64,000 nucleotides of DNA from CAXBMB01 sp963976695 (GCA_963976695.1 CAXBMB010000003.1:30187-94186), one strand, 5' to 3'. Positions 42,699 through 51,880 are shown, numbered from the stretch's first letter. Notes: generated from the letters alone by a model not told the origin. Translations and numbers: made by a program.

Positions 42699-44963
42699 GT
42701 GGAGACGAGGCGGGTGCGGGTGGACAGCGGAAAAAACAAGCGGAAAAACAAGCGGAAAACCACGCAACCGGTGGCGCGGCCGCCAAAGTTCGAGGAGGGG
42801 TGGAGCGTCCTGCCGCCGAAAAACAGTGGCGAACCCTTTCTGCGGCGCAAGGGCGACAGCTTGCTGGAGCTGATGTACCGGGCCGACCTTTCGGCCGAAG
42901 AGGTGGCGCAAGCGCATTTTGACTGGGCTGAAGATAAAATGCGCCCGTTCTATCCAAAGGACCCCGGGTTCGCCCTGGACTGGGACCCGGATCGCAAGCT
43001 GCGGGTCGGCTATGTGTCGGCGGATTTTCGCCAGCACGTGGTGACCTTTGGGATCTTGCCGATCTTACTGAGCCATGACCCGCAGGTGGTGGAAACCTTC
43101 GGCTACTACAATAACGTCAAATCCGACGACACCACCGCGTTCTTCAAAAAGACCTTCGGCAACTGGCGCGATATCAGCCAACTGGACGATGACGCCGCCT
43201 ATCGGCGCATTCGCGACGACAAGATCGACATCCTGGTTGATCTGTCCGGGCACACCGCCGGCGATAGACTGGCGGTCTTCGCCCGCCGCGCGGCGCCGGT
43301 TCAGGTCACCTTCTATGGCTACCCCGGCACCACCGGCTTGCAGACCATGGACTATCGGATCACCGATCCCTGGTCCGATCCGGTCGGCAAGACCGAGCAT
43401 CTCCACAGCGAAAAGCTAACCCGCTTCGCCAAGGGTTACTCCACCTTAAAGCCGGCGCGGGGCCTGCCCGAACCAGGCTCGCTGCCGGCCAAGACCAACG
43501 GCTACATCACCTTCGGGTCGTTCAACAATGCCGCCAAGCTAACCCCTTTGAGCCTTGATATCTGGGCCCAGGCCTTGCGGCGAATTCCCGACAGCCGGCT
43601 GCTTTTCAAGGCGCGCCATCTGGAACGCGACGCGTTGCGGGAAGGGATATTCCAGCGCTTCGAGATGAACGACGTCAGCCGGGATCGAATCCGGTTCGTC
43701 GACTATACCAAGACCATGGGTGAGCACTACGCGGTCTACCAGCAGGTCGACATCTGCTTTGATTCCTTTCCCTACAACGGCACCACCACCACCTTCGACT
43801 CGCTGTGCATGGGGGTGCCGGTGCTGACCCTGGCCGGCGGCCATCATGCCGCGCGGGTGTCCACCTCGCTGCTTAACCAGGTTGGCCTGGCCTTTTGCTC
43901 CAGTGAGAGCGCCGGCGACTTTATTTCCCTTGCCCAGGCGTTGGCGTCCGATCTGCAGGCCCTTGAAACCCTGCGCGGATCGCTGCGGACGCAGATCGTC
44001 AACTCGGCGCTTGTCGATTCCCAGGGCTATACCCGCAATCTGGAGGCGACCTATCGGGACTACTGGAAAAGTTATCTGGTCGCGCAGGCAAAGCTGTCGG
44101 CGGCCGGTCTGCCGGATCGCGAGTCCGGCCTTGCGGCCGACCCTGAAGCCAACCTTCAGTCCGGTCTTGAGCCCAGCCTTGAGCCCTGTCTCAATCCCAT
44201 TCCCGACGGCGGGCTGTCCAAAGCGGCGCTCGAACAGGGCGTTGCCGCCTTTCCCTTCTGGTACCATCTGATCGATCTGCCAAAGCAGGTGCGCACCCCC
44301 GGTCACCTGCCCCATGACGAAAGCGCCTATCGTCTCCCCAAGGACCTGACGGGGCTGCGGGTGTTGGATGTGGGGGCCTGGGATGGGCGTTGGTCGTTTG
44401 AGGCGCTGCGGCGCGGGGCCAGGGAGGTGGTGGCAATCGATGATTTTTCCGACTACCTCGGTCTGCTGGAGAACGCCGATCGGAAGGCCTGGGAGACGTT
44501 CGACTTTTGCAAAAAGGCCTTTGGCTACAGCGACGCCCAGTGCAAGCGGGTGGACATCTCGGTGTATGACATCACCGAGGCACAGCTTGGCCGTTTCGAT
44601 GTGGTGCTGTTCTTTGGCGTGCTGTACCACCTGCGCCACCCGCTGCTGGCCCTCGACAAGGTGTCGGCGCTGTGCGACCGGGCGATTTTCGTGGAGACCG
44701 CCATCGCGGATGACTTCAGTCCCTATCGGGGCGGGCTGGGCAAAGGGTTCAACCAGGGTGAAGTGGTGATGGAGTTCTATCCGAACAAGGAATACGGCAA
44801 TAACGATTCCAATTGGTTCGCGCCGACCCTGTCCTGTGCGGCCCAACTGGTGACGGCGGCGGGTTTCGCAACCACCCACGCCTGGAAGCTGATGGACAAC
44901 CCCAAGCATTTGACCCATTGCCGCGGCTTTGTCTGGGGACAGAAAACCGCGCCCGCCGACTGA
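42699..44963 (+). CDS. GT41 (OGT/SPINDLY-type) glycosyltransferase fused to a SAM methyltransferase, no TPR domain
   Basis: The protein has up to 754 residues; GTG codons at 42699, 42714 and 42720 are possible starts and none has a perfect ribosome-binding site. After a basic leader, residues 60-470 are the SPINDLY/OGT catalytic region: WDPDRKLRVGYVSADFRQHVVTFGI, LSGHTAGDRLAVFARRAAPVQVTFYGYPGTTGL, ITFGSFNNAAKLTPLSLDIW, DSFPYNGTTTTFDSLCMGVPVLTL. A variable linker (about 470-520) with LEPSLEPCL repeats leads to a methyltransferase domain (520-750): LRVLDVGAWDGRWSFEAL motif I and VVLFFGVLYHLRHPLLAL. Relatives usually carry many TPRs in front of the glycosyltransferase; here they are missing. A role in glycosylating and methylating a surface structure or protein is a guess. 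Confidence 0.85.
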   Translation: METRRVRVDSGKNKRKNKRKTTQPVARPPKFEEGWSVLPPKNSGEPFLRRKGDSLLELMYRADLSAEEVAQAHFDWAEDKMRPFYPKDPGFALDWDPDRKLRVGYVSADFRQHVVTFGILPILLSHDPQVVETFGYYNNVKSDDTTAFFKKTFGNWRDISQLDDDAAYRRIRDDKIDILVDLSGHTAGDRLAVFARRAAPVQVTFYGYPGTTGLQTMDYRITDPWSDPVGKTEHLHSEKLTRFAKGYSTLKPARGLPEPGSLPAKTNGYITFGSFNNAAKLTPLSLDIWAQALRRIPDSRLLFKARHLERDALREGIFQRFEMNDVSRDRIRFVDYTKTMGEHYAVYQQVDICFDSFPYNGTTTTFDSLCMGVPVLTLAGGHHAARVSTSLLNQVGLAFCSSESAGDFISLAQALASDLQALETLRGSLRTQIVNSALVDSQGYTRNLEATYRDYWKSYLVAQAKLSAAGLPDRESGLAADPEANLQSGLEPSLEPCLNPIPDGGLSKAALEQGVAAFPFWYHLIDLPKQVRTPGHLPHDESAYRLPKDLTGLRVLDVGAWDGRWSFEALRRGAREVVAIDDFSDYLGLLENADRKAWETFDFCKKAFGYSDAQCKRVDISVYDITEAQLGRFDVVLFFGVLYHLRHPLLALDKVSALCDRAIFVETAIADDFSPYRGGLGKGFNQGEVVMEFYPNKEYGNNDSNWFAPTLSCAAQLVTAAGFATTHAWKLMDNPKHLTHCRGFVWGQKTAPAD
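42727..42760. repeat. 12-bp A-rich repeat at the start of the GT41 gene
   Basis: AGCGGAAAAACA recurs about three times and encodes GKNKRKNKRK in the leader of the fusion protein. Confidence 0.7.
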
Positions 44964-44965
44964 GG

Positions 44966-46045
44966 TTACAGCTCGCCGCTTTCGGTTGCCGCCCGGCGCT
45001 TGCCGCGAAGCAGCCGGAAGGCTAGCGGGGCCAGGACCACGATGAGGAAGATCCGCAAGATGTGATGGGTGGCGACAAAGGCCGCGTCGGCCTGCAGGGC
45101 AATGGCGATCAGGCTCATTTCCGCCAAGCCGCCGGGCGCGAAGGCCAGCACCAGGGCGTCGAGCCTTTGGTCGATCAAGTAGCTCAGCAGCAGCGAAAAG
45201 AGCAGCGTGGCCGCCAGCAGGATCGCCGTCGCGCCGAGCGCTTGCTTCAGCGCGGTGATCACCAGCGAAATCGCGGTGCCGGAAAAGCGCGCGCCGATGG
45301 CCGCGCCGACGGCGATCTGCGCGGCGGCCACCAGCTCGAAAGGCGGTCTGGCGCTGGTCAGTCCGCTCAGGTGGGCGGCGGCGGAAACCACCATCGGTCC
45401 GACTACGGCGGCGGCCGGTATCCTCAGCGCCCGCGCGCCGTAGTACCCGATCACGCCGCTGGCCAGCAGCACCGCCATGTCGCTCAGCGCCAGGCTGGCA
45501 AATTCAGGCCCTGGCAGCGGGCGGTTGGCCGCCCCCATGCCGTTGAACCAGCGAAAGGCGAGCGGCAGGGTCATCACCACCAGCAGGATCCGCAGGGTGT
45601 GCATCAGTGAAATTATCCGCTCATCCCCTCCCATTGCCGTGCCCACCAGGGTCATCTCGGAAAGCCCGCCCGGCGCGGCCGAGAAGTAGCTGGTGACCGA
45701 ATCGTGGCCACAAATCCGGTTGAAATAAAGATATCCCAGCCCGGTGGAGACGAAGATGTAGAGCGCCACGGCAGCGAGTGACACCGACCAGCGCCCCAAC
45801 GAATCCACGATTTCCGGTGAAAAGCCGCTGCCCAGCATGACCCCCAGCACCGCGATCATCGCCGTGCGCAGCGGTGGCGCCTGGGCAATTGGGGCGCCGC
45901 TCAGCGCCGCCATGGTGGTGACTAGCATGGCGCCGATCATCCAAGGCAGCGGGATGCGCAAGATAAAGGCGGCATAGCCTCCCAGGCTGCCGAGCAGCAA
46001 TGCGAAAGCAATGGCGAAGATGCGCTTTTTACCCTGCAGGTCCAT
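44966..46045 (-). CDS. AbrB-family (duplicated) inner-membrane protein
   Basis: The 359-residue protein has about ten transmembrane helices arranged as two similar halves, each with a LPWMIGAMLVTT / AAAVVGPMVVSAAA-type motif and a repeated GGLSEM signature (APGGLSEMTLVGTAMGG; APGGLAEMSLIAIALQAD), which is diagnostic of the AbrB/DUF family PF05145. The function is unclear; members have been linked to transport and to ammonia monooxygenase in name only. The gene overlaps the HAD gene upstream by one base (TGATG), so they are coupled. Confidence 0.87.
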   Translation of the reverse strand: MDLQGKKRIFAIAFALLLGSLGGYAAFILRIPLPWMIGAMLVTTMAALSGAPIAQAPPLRTAMIAVLGVMLGSGFSPEIVDSLGRWSVSLAAVALYIFVSTGLGYLYFNRICGHDSVTSYFSAAPGGLSEMTLVGTAMGGDERIISLMHTLRILLVVMTLPLAFRWFNGMGAANRPLPGPEFASLALSDMAVLLASGVIGYYGARALRIPAAAVVGPMVVSAAAHLSGLTSARPPFELVAAAQIAVGAAIGARFSGTAISLVITALKQALGATAILLAATLLFSLLLSYLIDQRLDALVLAFAPGGLAEMSLIAIALQADAAFVATHHILRIFLIVVLAPLAFRLLRGKRRAATESGEL

Positions 46046-46716
46046 CAGCTTGCGGTCTCGGCGCGAACCTCGGGCGGCAGCAGGCCCGCGGCGACGAGCC
46101 GACGGCGCAGCCCCGACGCCTGGGTGAAGTGGTGGGTCTGGAGACCAACGGCTTGCGCGGCAGCGATATTTTTTTCACTGTCGTCGATGAAAAGGCAGTG
46201 GCCGGCCTGCAGGCCGTTTCGGGTGAGCAGCCGGTGGTATATTTCCGGCGCGGGCTTGACCAGCCGCTCCTGGCCGGAAACCAAAATATCCTCGAAGCAG
46301 GAGAGAAACGCGAAGCGCGCCTGGGCATGGGGCCAGGTTTCAGCGGAAAAATTGGTGAGGCCGTAGAGCGGAACGCCGGCCTGGTGAAGGTCGCGCACCA
46401 GCGCGGCGCTGCCCGGCACGCTGCCGGCCAGCATTTCTGGCCACCGGTCCTTCCAGGCCTGAATGGCGTCGTGGTGCTGGGGGTAAAGCCGTTGCCGCTC
46501 CGCCAGCGCCTGGTCCACCGGTCGCCCGCCATCCATGGTCAGATTCCACTGCGGCGAGCAGACCTGGGCGAGAAAGTCCTCCAGCGCCGACTCGTCCTGG
46601 AAAATCCGCCGATAGAGGTAGCGCGGATCCCAGTCGATCAGGACCGCGCCCATGTCGAATATAACTGTGGTAATGCCTGTTTCCTGAGCTTGTTTCGCCA
46701 ACGGGCTGGTGGTCAT
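46045..46716 (-). CDS. HAD-superfamily hydrolase (YihX/haloacid-dehalogenase-like)
   Basis: The 223-residue protein has motif I VIFDMGAVLIDWDPRYLYR (residues 19-37), motif II LYGLTNFSAETW, a Lys in LVKPAPEIY, and motif IV CLFIDDSEKNIAAAQAVGLQ. This form (FDMGAVLxDW) is that of YihX-like phosphatases acting on sugar phosphates or flavin nucleotides. It is the first gene of a two-gene unit with the AbrB-type protein. Copy B of the dispersed element lies just upstream. Confidence 0.87.
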   Translation of the reverse strand: MTTSPLAKQAQETGITTVIFDMGAVLIDWDPRYLYRRIFQDESALEDFLAQVCSPQWNLTMDGGRPVDQALAERQRLYPQHHDAIQAWKDRWPEMLAGSVPGSAALVRDLHQAGVPLYGLTNFSAETWPHAQARFAFLSCFEDILVSGQERLVKPAPEIYHRLLTRNGLQAGHCLFIDDSEKNIAAAQAVGLQTHHFTQASGLRRRLVAAGLLPPEVRAETAS

Positions 46717-46730
46717 GCGGGGCCTCTTGG

Positions 46731-46774
46731 GACAGTGCAGCGCTTCTTTCCTCGTCGATCACACTCTAACTCTA
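46731..46774. repeat. Dispersed imperfect palindromic element, copy B (partial)
   Basis: It contains AGCGCTTCTTTCCTCGTCGA from 46739 onward and ends in ACTCTAACTCTAGTG, where the CTAGTG overlaps the argE stop codon. It matches half of copies A and C, plus the CTCTAGTG flank of copy C. Confidence 0.7.
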
Positions 46775-47935
46775 GTGGCTAAGGTGGCGGCGCAGACGTT
46801 CCATGAAAGCCTCGCAGAGCGCCACCTGCTCCAGGGTGATATATTCGTCGGGTTTGTGGGCCTGCTCAATGGAGCCGGGGCCACAGATCACCGCCGGGAT
46901 TCCGGCGTGGGAGAACAGCCCGGCCTCGGTGCCGAACGCGACTTTCGAGGTGGCGTTGGCGCCGGACAGCGCCTTGGCCAGCGCCACCACTTCATGGTCG
47001 ATGGGGGTGTCGAGGGGCGGGAAGGAGGAATATTCCTCGAAGGTAATGCTCGTCTCGGGCCGGACCGCCTGCATGGCGGGAAGCAGTTCGCGGGCGGCGT
47101 AGTCCTTGACTTCCTGGAACAGCAACGCGCCATCGTCCTGGGGCAGCAGTCGGAACTCAAAGGTGAACTGGCAATCCTTTGGCACGATATTGACTGCGGT
47201 GCCGCCGGAAATTACGCCGGTGTGGATGGTGGTGTGCGGCACGTCATAGTTCGGGTCGAAGGGGCCCTGCGCGGCCTTTCGGTCGGCCATCTCCGTCAGC
47301 TTGTCGACCAATTTGGCCGCGTACTGCACGGCGTTGACCCCTTGCGGCGCGAGCGAAGAGTGACATTCGAAGCCCTGGACGTGGCAGGTTTGGGTGAGCT
47401 TGCCCTTGTGGCCGGTGATCACCTGCATGAGGGTGGGTTCGCCAATGATGGCCAGACGCGGCTGAACGGCCTGTCGGGAGAGAAATTCCAACAGCGGCCG
47501 CACGCCCTTGCAGCCGACTTCCTCGTCAAAGGAAAAGCAGAAGTGGACCGGCATCTTCAGGTTGGCGGCTTGGAACTTCGGGGCGAAGGCCAGGCAGACG
47601 GCGATGAAGGATTTCATGTCGCAGCTGCCGCGGCCGAACAGCTTGCCGTCGGCTTCGCTGACCTTCCAGGGATCCCTGCGCCAGTCCTGAGCGTCGATGG
47701 GAACCACATCGGTGTGGCCGGACAGGGCGACGCCGGCCACGTCCTTTGGCCCAATGGTGCAGTAGAGATTGGCCTTGCTGCCGTCGTCGTTGTGCACCAA
47801 CTGGCTTTCAATGCCCAGATCCGCCAGATAGTCACGGATGTGATGGATCAAGTCCAAATTGGAGTTGCGGCTGGTGGTGTCAAAAGCGATCAAGCGCTCA
47901 ATCATGGCGCGGCTGGCCGCGGAGGGACGAGACAT
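46772..47935 (-). CDS. argE: Acetylornithine deacetylase (M20 peptidase family)
   Basis: The ATG at 47935 (MSRPSAASRAMIERLIAFDTTSRNSNLDLI) is preferred to a longer frame; 387 residues. Dimetal ligands are in LSGHTDVVPID (His, near 80), GRGSCDMKSF (Asp, near 112) and the Glu-Glu of FDEEVGCKG (near 145), and the distal His is in TEAGLFSHAGIP-type sequence. WRRDPWKVSEADGKLFGRGS is characteristic of ArgE. It removes acetate from N-acetylornithine in arginine synthesis. The C-terminus ends inside copy B of the dispersed element. Confidence 0.9.
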   Translation of the reverse strand: MSRPSAASRAMIERLIAFDTTSRNSNLDLIHHIRDYLADLGIESQLVHNDDGSKANLYCTIGPKDVAGVALSGHTDVVPIDAQDWRRDPWKVSEADGKLFGRGSCDMKSFIAVCLAFAPKFQAANLKMPVHFCFSFDEEVGCKGVRPLLEFLSRQAVQPRLAIIGEPTLMQVITGHKGKLTQTCHVQGFECHSSLAPQGVNAVQYAAKLVDKLTEMADRKAAQGPFDPNYDVPHTTIHTGVISGGTAVNIVPKDCQFTFEFRLLPQDDGALLFQEVKDYAARELLPAMQAVRPETSITFEEYSSFPPLDTPIDHEVVALAKALSGANATSKVAFGTEAGLFSHAGIPAVICGPGSIEQAHKPDEYITLEQVALCEAFMERLRRHLSH

Positions 47936-48084
47936 GATGCGGAAATACTCCGTGGAATTATTTGACCGGGCGCTTGGTCGCCAACAGCCAAGATGCAAGG
48001 GATCTATAGCAGACAATCAACAGGACGTGGCGGCAAGGCAGCTTTGCTGAAAGCGAATGAACCGCGTGGGTATCTTTACAGCGA

Positions 48085-49170
48085 TCACCGCTTATCCCGC
48101 TCGTTATCCCGCTCGTTATCCCGCTCGCGGCCGGGCGGTTTCCGATCTCGCGAGGTCAGGCTGAGCGCCGACTTCTTGTCGGCCTTGAAGGGTGCGTAGG
48201 CGCCGCTGCGCTCCCAAACGATCGCCTCGCCGGATCGCAGGCCTTCCGACGGCGGACTGTCCATCCCCGCGGCGGCCACCTCTTCAAACAGCCAGTTTCG
48301 GAAGGCCGTCACCTTTTGCCAGTCACGGCTCTCCGGCGCGGTGACAATGAAATAGTGGAAGCCGGTGGCGACTTCCGGGCCGAAGGGCGCGACCAGCAGG
48401 CCGTTGGCGATATCGACCTGAGCCAGGGAGTGCCGGGCCAGCGCCACCCCCTGGCCGGCGATGGCGGCATTGATCACCATAGAGGAGTCGTTGTAGCCGG
48501 GTCCGCGCCGAAAGTTGATGTCCTCGGCCTTGGCGATGGTCAGCCAGTCGCCCCAGTCGATGTCCACCGCCCCGCCGGCGACGTCGTCATGCAACAGGGT
48601 TTGGTTCTTGAGATCCTGCGGGCAGGTCAGCGGCAGGTCCGCCTTGAGCAGCTGCGGGCTGCAAACCGGGTACTTGTAATCGGCCATCAGCCATTCAACC
48701 GACAGACCGGGATAGCTGCCCCTGCCGTAGCGGATGCCGAGATCGATCTGTTCGGCGTAGAAATCCACCAGTTCCTCGCGGGCTGACACCAGCACGTCGA
48801 TTTCCGGGTGGCGCTGCCGGAACTTCTGCAGGCGCGGCAGCAGCCACTTGGTGGCAAAAGACGGCAGCACGGAAATTTTCAGCGGCCCCTCGACCTCCTG
48901 TTGCACCAGCTTGCGCGAGGCGGTTTCCAGCAGGTCGAAAGCCTGGGTCAGGAATGGCAGGTATGCAAAACCCACTTCGGTAAGTTCCAGGGTGCGGTTG
49001 CGCCGCCGAAAGAGCTGGACGCCGATATGCGTTTCCAGCGCCTTCACCTGATGGCTGATCGCCGCTTGGGTCACGCTAAGTTCTTGCGCTGCAATGGTAA
49101 AGGAGAGATGCCGGGCCGCCGCTTCGAATGCGCGCAGCGCGTTGAGCGGGGGCAAACGCCGGGCGGCCAT
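48085..49170 (-). CDS. LysR-family regulator, GcvA-like, with repeat-encoded C-terminal tail
   Basis: The HTH at residues 5-65 (LPPLNALRAFEAAARHLSFT, then ELSVTQAAISHQVKALE) and the effector domain to about 300 are standard. The usual length is about 300; this one has 361. The extra end is charged and finishes in ERDNERDNERDKR, encoded by a 12-bp tandem repeat at 48091-48126. It is divergent from the DUF1127 gene, with about 150 bp between. The target and effector are unknown; GcvA-like members often control small-molecule catabolism genes. Confidence 0.87.
   Translation of the reverse strand: MAARRLPPLNALRAFEAAARHLSFTIAAQELSVTQAAISHQVKALETHIGVQLFRRRNRTLELTEVGFAYLPFLTQAFDLLETASRKLVQQEVEGPLKISVLPSFATKWLLPRLQKFRQRHPEIDVLVSAREELVDFYAEQIDLGIRYGRGSYPGLSVEWLMADYKYPVCSPQLLKADLPLTCPQDLKNQTLLHDDVAGGAVDIDWGDWLTIAKAEDINFRRGPGYNDSSMVINAAIAGQGVALARHSLAQVDIANGLLVAPFGPEVATGFHYFIVTAPESRDWQKVTAFRNWLFEEVAAAGMDSPPSEGLRSGEAIVWERSGAYAPFKADKKSALSLTSRDRKPPGRERDNERDNERDKR
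48091..48126. repeat. 12-bp tandem repeat at the end of the LysR gene
   Basis: The units CTTATCCCGCTC, GTTATCCCGCTC, GTTATCCCGCTC occupy 48091-48126. The period of 12 keeps the frame and gives repeated RDNE tetrapeptides. Confidence 0.88.
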
Positions 49171-49324
49171 CGCGGCACTCCGTTAAAAGATGAGAAAATC
49201 TAATCCGATATATGAAATAACATCGTTTGAGACAAAGGGCAAACCTCTCTAAATCTACGGTCACAGCAGACTTGCAGGCTATAGGGTCAAAAAAGTCGCA
49301 ATGTTTCGGATAAGGATCATTCTC

Positions 49325-49552
49325 ATGTCTATGACAGTTTGTGCGTCTTCGACCTCTCGTGTTACCGCGCCGACGCGCCCCCGGGGTTTCCTCGCTGTTT
49401 TGGCCGCTGCCGTCGATACGCTGTTCGCCTGGCAGGCGCGGTTTGAGCAGCGCGAGCAGCTCAAGGGTATGGAAGGCCATATCCGCCACGACCTGGGCCT
49501 GAGCGCCAGTGATATCGACAAGGAAATCAGCAAGCCGTTCTGGCAGGTCTGA
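49325..49552 (+). CDS. DUF1127 (YjiS-like) small protein
   Basis: The ATG at 49325 has AAGGA 8 bases upstream; 75 residues. The DUF1127 motif is at the end: LFAWQARFEQREQLKGMEGHIRHDLGLSASDIDKEISKPFW. In other alphaproteobacteria such proteins influence RNA maturation and phosphate or carbon metabolism, and are often controlled post-transcriptionally. It is divergent from the LysR gene and ends in a strong terminator. Confidence 0.85.
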   Translation: MSMTVCASSTSRVTAPTRPRGFLAVLAAAVDTLFAWQARFEQREQLKGMEGHIRHDLGLSASDIDKEISKPFWQV

Positions 49553-49646
49553 GCGCCGCGCCTGCGGCTTTCTGCCAGGGTTCCCGGCTGCGGCTCTCGG
49601 CTGCGGCGCGCGCCCCGCGCCTCCTTGGGCCCACTTGGGCCAGCCG

Positions 49647-49680
49647 CTGCCGTCCGGTTTCAGGGCGGCAGTTTTTTTTT
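49647..49680 (+). terminator. Strong rho-independent terminator after the DUF1127 gene
   Basis: CTGCCGTCC (49647-49655) pairs with GGGCGGCAG (49663-49671) with one G-T pair and a 7-nt loop, followed by nine T. Confidence 0.85.
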
Positions 49681-49733
49681 GAGGGGCGAGACGGCCTGAA
49701 CGGCGGGCGCTTGACGCCCGAGACGATCTCACG

Positions 49734-50504
49734 CTAGGGAACAAACTGTTCCTTGAGGATCCGTTCTTCCAGATTATGCTCCGGGTCGAAGAGCAGTCGC
49801 AGCTCCACGCCGCGATCTTCCCGGACCGCAACGGTCTTGACGTCCCGGATTTCGGTATAATCGGCGGTGGCGCTGACCGGACGCTTGCCCTGTTCCAAAA
49901 TCTCGAAGGTTACCTCCGCCCCATGGGGAATTAGCGCGCCTCGCCACCTGCGAGGTCGAAAGGCGCTGATCGGGGTGAGCGACAGCAGCGGCGCGCCCAA
50001 GGGCAAAATCGGCCCGTGGGCCGAAAGGTTATAGGCGGTGCTGCCCGCCGGCGTGGCCACTAGCACACCGTCGCAGACCAACTCTTCCAGGCGGGTGACG
50101 TCGTCGATTTTGATCCGCACCTTGGCGGCTTGCCGACTTTCCCGAAACAGCGCCACCTCGTTGATCGCCAGGGCCTTATGCTGGTTTCCGCCGCCACAGG
50201 TGGCGGTCATGCGCAGTGGGTGAAGGCTTTGCAGCTGGGCCTGCTTGATGCGCGCCATCAAGCCGTCTTCCCGATATTCGTTCATCAAGAAACCAACCGT
50301 GCCGCAGTTCATGCCGAAAATCGCCACGCCGTTGCGCATGTGGGTGTGCAGGGTTTCAAGCATGAAGCCATCGCCGCCCAGCGCCACAACAACGTCCGCC
50401 TCCGCCACCGGAACCGGGGCGTAGCGTTGATTTAGACGCTCCAATGCGTTGCGGGCCTGGGGCACGTCGCTGGCAACGAATGCAAAGGAGGGATGGTCTG
50501 GCAT
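49734..50504 (-). CDS. nadK: NAD kinase
   Basis: The start at 50504 (MPDHPSFAFVASDVPQARNALERL) gives 256 residues, the usual size for alphaproteobacterial NAD kinases. The GGDG motif is ALGGDGFMLETL (residues 36-47). IFGMNCGTVGFLMNE and ATPAGSTAYNLSAHGPILPL are the other conserved blocks. It phosphorylates NAD to NADP in the cytoplasm. It stands alone, divergent from a secreted unknown. Confidence 0.94.
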   Translation of the reverse strand: MPDHPSFAFVASDVPQARNALERLNQRYAPVPVAEADVVVALGGDGFMLETLHTHMRNGVAIFGMNCGTVGFLMNEYREDGLMARIKQAQLQSLHPLRMTATCGGGNQHKALAINEVALFRESRQAAKVRIKIDDVTRLEELVCDGVLVATPAGSTAYNLSAHGPILPLGAPLLSLTPISAFRPRRWRGALIPHGAEVTFEILEQGKRPVSATADYTEIRDVKTVAVREDRGVELRLLFDPEHNLEERILKEQFVP

Positions 50505-50895
50505 TTGGATGCTCTTTCTTGTCTGAAGGGCGCGGCGTCCCGTCCGACATCTGGGGGTCCGCGCCGGCGCGCGTCGGCAAAAGTTCGGCCGCTCAACCAA
50601 AACCTAACCGCTAAAGCTGAAGCAAGCATAGCTTTTCGTCGGCGCAAGGGCAGTCCCTCTGCGGGAATAACTGTGCGTCGAATGTCGCGGCTTGGGCGCG
50701 CGCGCTCGGCGCGGCGTCCGACAGCGCCGGTCGCCCCGCCAAGATCCGCCGCCAAGCTATGAGAAACAGCGGACCAGCAGGGCGGTTGCCGGGATGACAG
50801 GCCGACGTGAAGCTGACATCATCGCGATGGCAAAGGTCGGCTTCGACCGCGCCAGCTGTGCAACGCCGCAAGGCCAAGGCAAGAAAGTTTTACGC
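50505..50895. other. Divergent region nadK / secreted protein
   Basis: About 390 bases. Frames extending either neighbour upstream give arginine-rich sequence without support. No repeat or operator stands out. Confidence 0.4.
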
Positions 50896-51444
50896 ATGAC
50901 GTTAGCAATTGGGGGGCGCGGTGGGCGTTCGGCCGTCGTCGCTCTGGTTTTGGCTTCGGCCTATCTCTTCCTGGCGCTTGCGATCATCGCGCCGGCCAAC
51001 GCCACCGGCGACAACAGCCTCTCGGAGGCGAACAAACCGGCTCACGAAGGTTACTACTATCCGACGATAACCTCGCAGGAGATCTATGTTTCCCGGAGCC
51101 GGGTGATGGCGGAAGCCGAGCGGGTTTTGCGTGTCGGCTTCATTACCGCCTTCGCCAACGGCATGATGGAAAGTCCCTCGCCGCTTCCTTTCGTGCTTTT
51201 CGCCAAGGGCGCCGAAGCCCAAAAGATGATCATCCTGGCGGTGGCCGACGGGCCGTTCGACACGCTGTACCGGGCTCGCGCCTATATGGCGCAGTTGACC
51301 GCCGTGGCCCGCACCCTGCCGATCCTTGCCGACTATGGCGTGGAGGACTGGTTCACCTTTTACGATCTGGTCCGCTTGCTCGGGTTCGACGAGATCGTGG
51401 TCAGTGACGGCAAAAACTGGGCTCACCGCATTACCCTGAAGTAG
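50896..51444 (+). CDS. Conserved secreted or membrane-anchored protein of unknown function
   Basis: The ATG at 50896 gives 182 residues with an N-terminal signal or anchor (RSAVVALVLASAYLFLALAIIAPANA). The mature part (YYYPTITSQEIYVSRSRVMAEAERVLRVGFITAFANGMMESPSPLPF, then AKGAEAQKMIILAVADGPFDTLYRARAYMAQLTAVARTLPI) looks well conserved and globular. I believe similar proteins are common in Rhodospirillales, but I know no function; some databases give them a molybdopterin-biosynthesis name that the sequence does not support. An upstream ATG at 50827 would add a cytoplasmic leader and is less likely. Confidence 0.65.
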   Translation: MTLAIGGRGGRSAVVALVLASAYLFLALAIIAPANATGDNSLSEANKPAHEGYYYPTITSQEIYVSRSRVMAEAERVLRVGFITAFANGMMESPSPLPFVLFAKGAEAQKMIILAVADGPFDTLYRARAYMAQLTAVARTLPILADYGVEDWFTFYDLVRLLGFDEIVVSDGKNWAHRITLK

Positions 51445-51538
51445 GGCCGGACCGGTGATCGCGCCGCGGCGCACCCGAATAGAAGGCGCTTGATGTTGCA
51501 GGCGACGCGCACCGCGCGTCCGTCGTGATCGATCGGAG

Positions 51539-51880
51539 CTAGAGCAGCTGCCGGAGTAAGACGACCGCAAGGGTGCCGAGAAGGATCGCCAGCAGGGACG
51601 GCAGACGAAAGGCCAGCAAGAAGGTCAGCAGCGCCGCCAGACTTTCCGCCGGCCCCCGGGTCAGCACCATGGGCGCGATCAGCGACAGCAGAATCGCGGC
51701 GGGAACGGCCTCCAGAGCCGCGGCCCAGCGCGCGCCCAGCTTGCGCTTGCTGAGCAGCAGGTAGCCGCTGAGGCGGGTCAGATAGGTCACGCCGCCCATG
51801 CCGGCCAGCAACAGCAAGACCTGCGGATCCAACGACCAGACCTCCGGGGCGGTTAAATCCAGCTTCAGCAGGTTTTCCAT
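51539..51880 (-). CDS. azlD: AzlD-type branched-chain amino acid exporter small subunit
   Basis: The ATG at 51880 overlaps the azlC stop (TAATG); 113 residues with four hydrophobic segments (VLLLLAGMGGVTYLTRLSGYLLL, ALEAVPAAILLSLIAPMVL, LAALLTFLLAFRLPSLLAILL). The TYLTRLSGYLLL and LEAVPAAILLSLIAP blocks are typical of AzlD. With AzlC it forms an inner-membrane exporter, classically for branched-chain amino acids or their analogues. Confidence 0.88.
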   Translation of the reverse strand: MENLLKLDLTAPEVWSLDPQVLLLLAGMGGVTYLTRLSGYLLLSKRKLGARWAAALEAVPAAILLSLIAPMVLTRGPAESLAALLTFLLAFRLPSLLAILLGTLAVVLLRQLL

